Part shown: one piece after another, positions 57,914-64,000 of the stretch | Numbering within the stretch: position 1 is the first letter of the stretch | Layout: each line of letters begins with the position of its first letter | Assembly (NCBI RefSeq): GCF_030708455.1 | Contig: NZ_JAUYWF010000011.1 | Location: 62,001-126,000, forward strand | DNA length: 64,000 nt | Origin: Halomonas sp. SSL-5 | GTDB taxonomy: Bacteria > Pseudomonadota > Gammaproteobacteria > Pseudomonadales > Halomonadaceae | Direction of reading: 5' to 3' | Translations under genes and position numbers: made by a program | Notes under the pieces: generated by a model | What the model saw: the letters and a program-made list of their open reading frames with translations, nothing else | Database searches by the model: none | Told to the model about the DNA's origin: nothing

Positions 57914-59089
57914 ATGTCTGTCAAAGATGCGCTTCTGTTCATTGATGCTAACAAGTACCTAGACTTATATCGTACTGACAAAGGACGGAAGTTGCTAGGT
58001 CCATTGGCCGAACAAGCTTCATATGTTTTTGTTACACAGCAAGTGGTTGATGAAGTTGAGAGAAACAAACTTGGCGCTGCTGCTGAGTTTCTTAGAACAA
58101 AAAATCAAGGCATGAAACTTCATGGTATCAACGTACCTGATCATTTCTCCGGTTCTGAAGCTGGAAAGAATGATGAAATCCTCAAAAGTATTAAGAGTAT
58201 AAGCAAGTCAGTGTCTACTGTAAATGCAGAAATAGATTTACACACACTGGAGATTTTGGCACAGGTATCCGAGTCGAAAGACGAGGTTTCAAAGGAGTTG
58301 GCCTCCATTTTTTCAGGTGCAGTTACGGCCACTCCTGACGAGTTACGACGTGCTCGTGAGAGGAAAGAAGTTGGAAATCCACCTGGAAAGCGCAATGACC
58401 CACTTGGTGACGAGATTACCTGGGAGCAAATTCTCAGTAATTTCAAACGAAAAAAGCGGCTATGGATAATTTCACGAGACGGGGACTATGGTACAGAGTT
58501 TGGAGGAAAGTTCTTCCTAAATGGGCTATTAAGGTCGGAGGTGATGCAGGTTTCGGAGAGTGCTAGTGTCTATATATTTAAAGACCTATTCGAAGGGCTG
58601 AAGCATTTCGTAGAAACGACTAAGGTAAAAGCCGAAGTAAAACTGACTCCGGAAGAGGTGGCGGACATAGAAGCCGAAGAAAAGTCTCTACCTATAGAGG
58701 ATGCGACTTATCATGCATCTACTTTTCCAGAATATGCGAGGTCTTCAGTTGATACCAGTCAGGCTCTAGCTGCGATGCAGTCTTCAGCTGAGATTCAGAG
58801 AGCTCTGGATGCGATACGATCTTCAGCTGATATTCAGAGGGCTCTGGATGCGATACGACCTTCAGCTGAGATTCAGAGGGCCCTGGATGCGATACGACCT
58901 TCAGCTGATATTCAGAGGGCTCTGGATGCGATACGACCCTCAGCTGAGATTCAGAGGGCTCTGGATGCGATATCACCTTCAACTGAGACTCAGAGAGTTC
59001 TGGATGCGATAAAATTCTCAACTGAGACCCAGAGTTTTTTAGATGCGAAAAAACGCTCATCCGATATGCCAAAAGATGAAGATGAATAG
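57914..59089 (+). CDS. PIN-like protein with C-terminal 13-residue repeats
   Basis: A 391-residue product. The N-terminal part (about 5-210) resembles a PIN-type nuclease: LFIDANKYLDLYR with a first Asp, VTQQVVDEVERNK with an acidic pair, and LWIISRDGDYGTEF with late Asp residues; this fits metal-dependent RNases (DUF4935-like). The tail carries eight copies of a 13-residue unit such as SSAEIQRALDAIR. A tataat hexamer sits directly before the ATG and no ribosome-binding site is visible; a TTG at 57905 is the alternative start. Toxin or defence function is inferred. Confidence 0.7.
   Translation: MSVKDALLFIDANKYLDLYRTDKGRKLLGPLAEQASYVFVTQQVVDEVERNKLGAAAEFLRTKNQGMKLHGINVPDHFSGSEAGKNDEILKSIKSISKSVSTVNAEIDLHTLEILAQVSESKDEVSKELASIFSGAVTATPDELRRARERKEVGNPPGKRNDPLGDEITWEQILSNFKRKKRLWIISRDGDYGTEFGGKFFLNGLLRSEVMQVSESASVYIFKDLFEGLKHFVETTKVKAEVKLTPEEVADIEAEEKSLPIEDATYHASTFPEYARSSVDTSQALAAMQSSAEIQRALDAIRSSADIQRALDAIRPSAEIQRALDAIRPSADIQRALDAIRPSAEIQRALDAISPSTETQRVLDAIKFSTETQSFLDAKKRSSDMPKDEDE
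58742..59053 (+). repeat. Eight tandem 39-bp coding repeats
   Basis: Eight in-frame 39-bp units encode 13 residues each (consensus PSAEIQRALDAIR). The central five are almost identical while the first and last ones have diverged, as expected from recent expansion. The units keep the frame open and have no spacers. Confidence 0.9.
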
Positions 59090-59184
59090 TTCTAACTCAG
59101 AATATTTAAAGCATTGATATCGCGTAAGTCGGGCAGTGAGCGAGCCACTGGTTGCGGCTTTGTGTGAGAACTCTCTGAACGACC

Positions 59185-59618
59185 TCTTCTGGCCGAAAAG
59201 AGATATTTCTACTACCCTGAGTTTGAAAGGACTGATTAAATGTGCGTAGCCCGGTAGGGATGATGTCTGCATGCTTAATCATTCTTATAATTTGTTCATC
59301 CCTTGGATGACTGGTTTTAAAATAGAGGTTTGCTATGGCTGTCAAGCACACACCTACAGGGGTGGTTCATAAGGGAACCAAAGGTGGTACTACTGGTTGC
59401 GGATTTAATACACGGGAGAATGCTGGCCATTGGGTTTCATCCTCTCAACGAGTAACTTGCGACAAGAACGGATGTAAAAACTAGGGGAGCAATAAGTGCA
59501 ACCCCACTCGGCTTTTAGTTATTAGGGCTGAATGGGTATAAGATGCCTAGCCAGCGAACGATAGAAACTGTTTCCAGAAAAGTCATATTTGAGATATCCA
59601 AATGTCAGCTTCTGGCCG
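59185..59618 (+). repeat. Cassette-like direct repeat, copy 1
   Basis: A 434-bp unit bounded at both ends by tcttctggccg/gcttctggccg. It is about 85% identical by eye to 62323-62754. Shared blocks include tgtgcgtagcccggtaggg, atcccttggatgactggttt and the small gene. About 150 bp precede the gene and 130 bp follow it. Confidence 0.8.
59335..59484 (+). CDS. 49-residue Cys-containing protein, copy 1
   Basis: A 49-residue product reading MAVKHTPTGVVHKGTKGG, then TTGCGFNTRENAGHWV, and ending TCDKNGCKN. Three Cys (one in GCGF, two in CDKNGC) and a His could bind metal. It differs from copy 2 at only three residues (Thr15/Glu, Gly31/Asp, Val40/Ile) while synonymous sites vary, which indicates a real, selected gene. 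GAGG stands upstream. Family and function unknown to me. Confidence 0.75.
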   Translation: MAVKHTPTGVVHKGTKGGTTGCGFNTRENAGHWVSSSQRVTCDKNGCKN

Positions 59619-59639
59619 GTAACGGCTGTGTATCATGTG

Positions 59640-59758
59640 GTCTCTTTCTTTACGTTCGCCGACCGCCCCTCCAGGCAGGCCGCGACGATCTTGGCCTTGA
59701 ACGACGGGGCGTAGCGACGGCGGCGACGGATCTCACGCTCGGTGCTTGGGGAAGTTAT
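59640..59758 (-). pseudogene. IS66-family orfA remnant
   Basis: The minus strand reads TSPSTEREIRRRRRYAPSF then KAKIVAACLEGRSA, typical of the start of the IS66 accessory protein (TnpA). It breaks off after about 40 codons and has no start. High GC. A small scar of an insertion sequence. Confidence 0.5.
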
Positions 59759-59864
59759 GAATAGGTGCCCACTTAACAATAGATGGGCACCTAATGTCGC
59801 TGGCCTGAGGGTTCCGCGGAAGGCGTGTTCACCGGCCCGTTACGCCGATCCGCTGTTAGCGCGT

Positions 59865-60050
59865 CATCAGGCCGACGGCCGACCAGCGCAGCTCCACCAG
59901 CTCAGAAAACCGCAGACCGTATTCGAAGGCCAGGCGGAGTATCAGCGCGCTGCACTGGCCATGGCGCTTGCCACGGGCGGCGCGGCTGCGCACTGTCCGG
60001 ATTTCAGATAAAAGCCAGGCGCTACCACGCAACGTCTTTCCATTTTCCAT
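59865..60050 (-). pseudogene. Integrase fragment
   Basis: The minus strand reads ILRLAFEYGLRFSELVELRW, which matches the first-Arg region of tyrosine recombinases, preceded by an ARGKRHGQ stretch. Only about 60 codons remain. The surrounding 59485-60281 stretch has no intact gene: it holds this fragment, the IS66 remnant and an AT-rich leader before the next gene. Confidence 0.5.
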
Positions 60051-60281
60051 CCGATGGCCATGAAGGCGCCTCTCAGCAGTGAATTAAAGGCGCTGAGCGG
60101 AGAAAGAGGATATCGTTTATAGCGGGTTGAAAAGGGCTGGGGCTAGGGATCGATATGGAATGGATATGAACCATACTTTATAACTAGATAAAGAGATCAA
60201 CACGAATAATCCGTCAGAAATCTCAGTTATCTTTGGTAAGAAATTGTTAATTTAATGAGATGGGTAGGGGGGGGGCAGACC

Positions 60282-61967
60282 ATGAGACCAACTTGGGTGA
60301 CGAAGCCGAAGCCGATGGCGTGGCCTGAGCGGGTGGAGCTGCTGCTAGCGGGACGCCATACCTCTCAGGTCGGGATCGCAGTGCTGCTCTTAAGCCTGGG
60401 GACTGGGATTGTATATGCTACCGGCGGTACCGCGTACGCCTACCCCTATCTGATGCTGATTCCCGTATTGCTCGCCGCCGCCTGGTATGGCTTGGCTGGC
60501 GGTCTGGTATCCGCCCTGGCCGCGAGCATCGCGATGGCGCTGATGCCTCTGGATGTAGCAAATGGCGTCGAGCAGCATTACACGAATTATATGTTACGCA
60601 TCGCGCTGTACTTGCTTCTGGGCGGTATCGCGGGATGGCTGTTCCAGTCGCGCCGCCAAGCGTTCCTCGACCACCGGGATATTGCCCGAACCGACCTGCA
60701 TTAGGGGCTCGCCAATCAAGTCGCCCTCCGTGAGGACCTCGACACACTGCTGTTTCCTCTGAGGCCGCCCGTGACGAAGGTCGGAGTGATCAAGGTGAAA
60801 GTCACAGACCTCGCCGACGTCATCGAGGCGCTGGGCCTGGAGGCGGCCGATGAGCTCATCGTCGCGATGAGCCAGCGGCTGAGTCAGGTGGTTCGTGGCG
60901 GTGGTCAGACCTACCGTATCGCTCCCGATGAACTGGCTCTGATCGTACTGGATATCGAGACGAGTGATCTCCACACCATCAGCCAGCGGCTTCTCGAGAT
61001 CGGCGAAGAGAGCTTGCCGATCCGCCAGGTGCCCGTCCGCGTCCAATTATCGATAGGCAGCGCGATCGCAGATGGCCGCAAGACGGTGACGGAGCTGCTC
61101 CGCGAAGCCCGCCTCGCGATGATGGCATCTGTTCACCAAAGGAAAGGTTACATGCACTTCAGTCCGACCTTCGACCAACGCTCCCTGGAGGCCTTCAAGC
61201 TGATCGGGCAGGTGCGAGCGGCGTTGGCCGAGCGGGAATTCGAACTGCATTACCAGCCTAAGATTCGTCTGGCCGATGGCCAGGTCTGTGGCTGTGAAGG
61301 CCTCATCCGCTGGCGGGGCAGCCAGGGCAGGCTGATCCCCCCGGGCCAGTTCATGCCCAAGGTGGAAAGCACCTCGCTCATTGGGCCGATCACCCATTTC
61401 GTCGCGCAGGCCGCCGGGGCGTTTTCCTTGCATCCAGGCAGCGAAAGCGCGATCAGCATCAACCTGTCGGTACACAACCTGTACGACGAGAAGCTGTTTG
61501 AGCTGCTTCAAGAGCTGATCGAGCATACCGGAGTGAGCTCCGAACGCCTGGAAGTAGAGCTCACCGAAAGCGCCTTCATCGGCGACCTCGGCGCCGCCCG
61601 CGATGCCGTGCAGCGCCTTCGTGATCTCGGCCTCAGTGTGAGCATCGACGATTTCGGTACCGGGTTTTCCTCGTTCGAGTACTTGCAGCACCTGCCCATT
61701 ACTGGCCTCAAGATCGATCGTACCTTCGTGTCTCACCTCGGTGAGGACGCGCAGGCACGAAAGCTGATGGCCTGCATGATCGATATCGGACATGCCCTGG
61801 ACCTGGTGGTCACCGCAGAAGGCGTGGAAACCCAGCTGCAGGCCGAGACCCTGCATCAACTGGGCTGCGATCAGGCCCAGGGCTTTTACTACTCACCGGC
61901 CCTCCCGGCCGAGGACTACCATGCCTGGTGCCAGCGTCATGCGGCAGCCTTTCGTCTCGATCACTAA
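60282..61967 (+). pseudogene. Membrane-GGDEF-EAL c-di-GMP protein split by an amber codon
   Basis: An N-terminal four- or five-TM module (60282-60704), a stop TAG at 60702-60704, then the same frame continues to 61967. The stop stands inside the DxLTGLxN motif at the start of the GGDEF domain (DLH-stop-GLANQVALREDLD). The GGDEF core is degenerate (APDEL for GGDEF). The EAL part keeps EGLIRW, INLS, ELTES, DDFGTG, LKIDRTF and AEGVET, so phosphodiesterase residues look intact. It could yield a free EAL protein from GTG at 60771. An ATG at 60255 is an alternative first start; G9 lies between them. Confidence 0.75.
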
Positions 61968-62322
61968 ACAAACACCTGTGCCTTAGTCATAACCCTGTAC
62001 GCAAACCCGTCGGGCAACGTGGCGTGCTCGCTTAACCAGCACACCCACAAGCTGTCGGTGTATGCCCAGGGCATGCCCTATGCCTGAAGGCGGAGGTTCT
62101 GGATCTATATCTCAGCACCGGCCGCATGGTGCTGGCAGTGGAGTACACGTTTCGATCCTCATGTTCGACCACGCATAGGCTTTCCCCCATCCTTTTAGCT
62201 GGACGCCACGGTGTAGTCATTATCTAGCCTTGGCATGACTTCCAGATTGAAGCACCATGTAAAGAAAATGAAGGTTTGCTTACCACCAGCCGTGCTGAGT
62301 TGGTGGTTCCGGCGGAATGGCC
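61968..62322. other. Gap without recognisable gene
   Basis: Mixed-GC stretch after the EAL gene. Short frames (for example LDLYLSTGRMVLAVEYTF near 62105) look like protein fragments but I cannot name them. It ends at the fourth boundary motif. Confidence 0.4.
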
Positions 62323-62754
62323 GCTTCTGGCCGAAAAGAGATATTTCGACTACCCTGCATTAGAGTGGATTGATTAAATGTGCGTAGCCCGGTAGGGCTA
62401 TCTTCAGGCTTAATCGCTCATATATATTGTTTATCCCTTGGATGACTGGTTTGAAAAAGAGGTTTCGTATGGCTGTCAAGCACACACCCACAGGGGTGGT
62501 TCATAAGGGAGAAAAAGGTGGTACTACTGGTTGCGGATTTAATACGCGAGAGAATGCTGACCATTGGGTTTCATCCTCTCAACGAATAACCTGCGACAAG
62601 AACGGATGTAAAAATTAGGGAGGCGAGAAGTTAAATCCCACTCAGCTTGTAGTTATGAGAGCTGAGTGGGGGTTAGATGCTTAGCCAGCGAGCTAATAGA
62701 AGATGTTTTCGGGAAGTTGTCATGTTATAGGTTTTTAAATGTTAGCTTCTGGTC
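62323..62754 (+). repeat. Cassette-like direct repeat, copy 2
   Basis: A 432-bp unit bounded by gcttctggccg at the left and gcttctggtcg at the right, about 85% identical by eye to 59185-59618 and in the same orientation 3.1 kb away. It carries the second copy of the 49-residue gene, and after the gene a ccactcagctt / gctgagtgg hairpin. Confidence 0.8.
62469..62618 (+). CDS. 49-residue Cys-containing protein, copy 2
   Basis: Same family as 59335-59484, reading MAVKHTPTGVVHKGEKGG, then TTGCGFNTRENADHWV, ending TCDKNGCKN. The frame continues upstream to an ATG at 62427, but conservation with copy 1 begins at 62469. Both copies keep all Cys and His residues. Confidence 0.75.
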   Translation: MAVKHTPTGVVHKGEKGGTTGCGFNTRENADHWVSSSQRITCDKNGCKN

Positions 62755-62863
62755 GGGTTCAGTGATTCAGTCTATTCTGATAGGTAGTGAGAAGCAGTGG
62801 CTGAACTAAAGCGATTGTGCTGGAGATATCTTATTACTGTTATGGAGAAAGGGGTGGCTAGAT

Positions 62864-63235
62864 TTGGAGCTTGTATCTAATTTATATGCCTGTAGGCATT
62901 GCGCTGGAACAGGGACCTGTTCAAATGGTGAGGATAATACTTCCTGTGTTGCTTGCGCAAAAAAACATGAGCTCCCTTTTTGGCGGCAGAGAGGGCAGCT
63001 CGGATTGATGTGTGGGTCGTGTGGTGGTATAGGGCAGGCAGAGCCACTTACGGAGCGAATGAATAAGCGTATCGCCCCAATGTTAGCTATTTTTCTTACT
63101 ATTTCACTTCTCGTTATTATTTCAACTGCGGCCTTGCTAAATAGCCAGCACTTCACTGAGCTTCTGGCTTTTGGGAGTGCAATAATTGGCTCTGTGACAG
63201 GATTTTACTTCTCTTCGCGTCACTATACGAAGTAA
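62864..63235 (+). CDS. Small zinc-ribbon membrane protein
   Basis: A 123-residue product with TTG start (62864); aaagggg lies upstream. Two Cys pairs of the DnaJ type are visible (CRHCAGTGTC, CVAC and CGSCGGIG), followed by two TM segments (about 68-90 and 98-116). It resembles the zinc part of DnaJ but has no J domain. Role unknown. It sits alone between the fifth and sixth boundary motifs. Confidence 0.7.
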   Translation: MELVSNLYACRHCAGTGTCSNGEDNTSCVACAKKHELPFWRQRGQLGLMCGSCGGIGQAEPLTERMNKRIAPMLAIFLTISLLVIISTAALLNSQHFTELLAFGSAIIGSVTGFYFSSRHYTK

Positions 63236-63378
63236 GCTTGGCCAGAACCGACGCTGTAGATTAGTGAAAATAAGCCGTAAATTGTATTATTAAGCAATCG
63301 TCCGGCTTCTGGCTGGAAGCGGCAAGGCGATCTGGAATTTTATTTAGATATATTTTTTCAGCCTCTGGGGGAGGGGAA

Positions 63379-64000
63379 ATGTCTCGATGGTTGATTAAAT
63401 TGTGCGGGGATAATTTTGATCTTGAAGAGTTCCCTCGTTGGTTTCCTGATGGTGATATTTTCTCGTTTGAAGAGAATGGGTCCGTGTATCTTTCTGGGCC
63501 TGCATTCGAATCGCACGAAGAGTTTTCAAAAATCCAAGATATGGCTCTTCAAGTCATTTATGAGTTCTCGGCTGTAATATCACTTTTATGCCCGGGTCAT
63601 CGTAGGCCAGCGGATTTTGAGGTAATTAAAGAGACAGATGATGGTAAGCATGAAAGGTATATCCCTGCATCCACTATTGCTACGATTCGCTCGAAAGTAA
63701 AGGCAGTCCCTGTTGTAGGCGGCCAGGGTTTAGAGGAGCTTTCTATAACACAGGGGCAAGTGCTACTTTCTGGCGCTATTGATAACTATCATTTGCGGAC
63801 AGCGCTAGCTTTATGGGGTGACCCTATTAAAACATGGCCTCGCCTGTATCGCATACTTGAAGATATTGAGAGATATCTTGGACAGCATGTTAATAAAAGC
63901 GGACTATGCTCAGCCAAACAGCGCGAACGTTTTGCCCGTTCTGCAAATTGTGCAGAGGTGTCTGGGAAAGATGCGCGACATGCTGCAGGTAAGTTCAATT
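63379..64000 (+). CDS. Hypothetical protein, partial at window end
   Basis: An open frame from ATG 63379 (gaggggaa upstream) running past base 64000, at least 207 codons: MSRWLIKLCGDNFDLEEFP, then SLLCPGHRRPADFEVI and ALWGDPIKTWPRLYRILEDI. Low GC (about 45%). No family recognised. It follows the sixth boundary motif and is therefore the cargo of the next cassette-like unit. Confidence 0.75.
   Translation, partial: MSRWLIKLCGDNFDLEEFPRWFPDGDIFSFEENGSVYLSGPAFESHEEFSKIQDMALQVIYEFSAVISLLCPGHRRPADFEVIKETDDGKHERYIPASTIATIRSKVKAVPVVGGQGLEELSITQGQVLLSGAIDNYHLRTALALWGDPIKTWPRLYRILEDIERYLGQHVNKSGLCSAKQRERFARSANCAEVSGKDARHAAGKFN

Noticed and set aside
58742..59053. Possible CRISPR array
   Set aside because: The 39-bp units are contiguous, have no spacers and are in frame with a protein; they code for tail repeats.
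58719..59072. Repetitive open frames on the minus strand and in a second plus frame
   Set aside because: They exist only because the 39-bp unit has no stop in several frames; the main frame joins to the PIN-like domain.

Overview
The window is a chromosomal segment from a high-GC gammaproteobacterium, most likely Halomonas or a close relative. That rests on gene order (lspA-ileS-ribF-murJ-rpsT, then proB-obgE-rpmA-rplU divergent from ispB), on protein character, and on an intergenic repeat of the type seen in that group; it is an inference, not a database match.

Bases 1-31945 are ordinary high-GC core chromosome: lipoprotein processing, isoleucyl-tRNA synthetase, riboflavin/FAD synthesis, lipid II flipping, ribosomal proteins S20, L27 and L21, proline synthesis, Obg GTPase, quinone side-chain synthesis, a tRNA-Pro(CGG), a universal stress protein, a DASS anion transporter, an Lgt-like/thioredoxin fusion and RapA. 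Bases 18900-27630 hold a compact nine-gene operon of the light/singlet-oxygen type: a renalase-like flavoprotein, a CarH/LitR-like MerR regulator that lacks the cobalamin-binding residues, photolyase, a SnoaL-like protein, an SDR, a flavin amine oxidase, DUF1365, a cyclopropane-fatty-acid-synthase-like methyltransferase and DUF2878. Its promoter carries 11-bp direct repeats that fit the CarH operator pattern. fabA-fabB, plsC, an RfbD-like protein and ssb follow.

Directly upstream of ssb, GC content collapses and a genomic island begins. Its left part (32029-37375) is a translationally coupled set of three tyrosine recombinase-type proteins plus a coiled-coil protein, recalling Tn554 TnpA/B/C, RIT and gamma-mobile-trio modules. 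Next, running the other way, is a complete type I BREX phage-defence operon (brxA, brxB, brxC, pglX, pglZ, brxL). It contains an AT-rich insert between pglX and pglZ that encodes a small protein and a TIR-domain protein, and a pglX whose specificity region is itself an AT-rich patch.

From about 53500 to the window end is an accessory zone: a three-TM protein, a RecF/SMC-like ATPase, a PIN-like protein with a tail of eight 13-residue repeats, IS66 and integrase remnants, a membrane-GGDEF-EAL gene split by an amber codon, a small zinc-ribbon membrane protein and an unfinished gene. An 11-bp motif (gcttctggccg and close variants) recurs six times in one orientation and divides much of this zone into cassette-like units; one 430-bp unit, encoding a 49-residue Cys-containing protein, occurs twice. 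Most of this zone looks like stacked, possibly defence-related cargo of unknown function.
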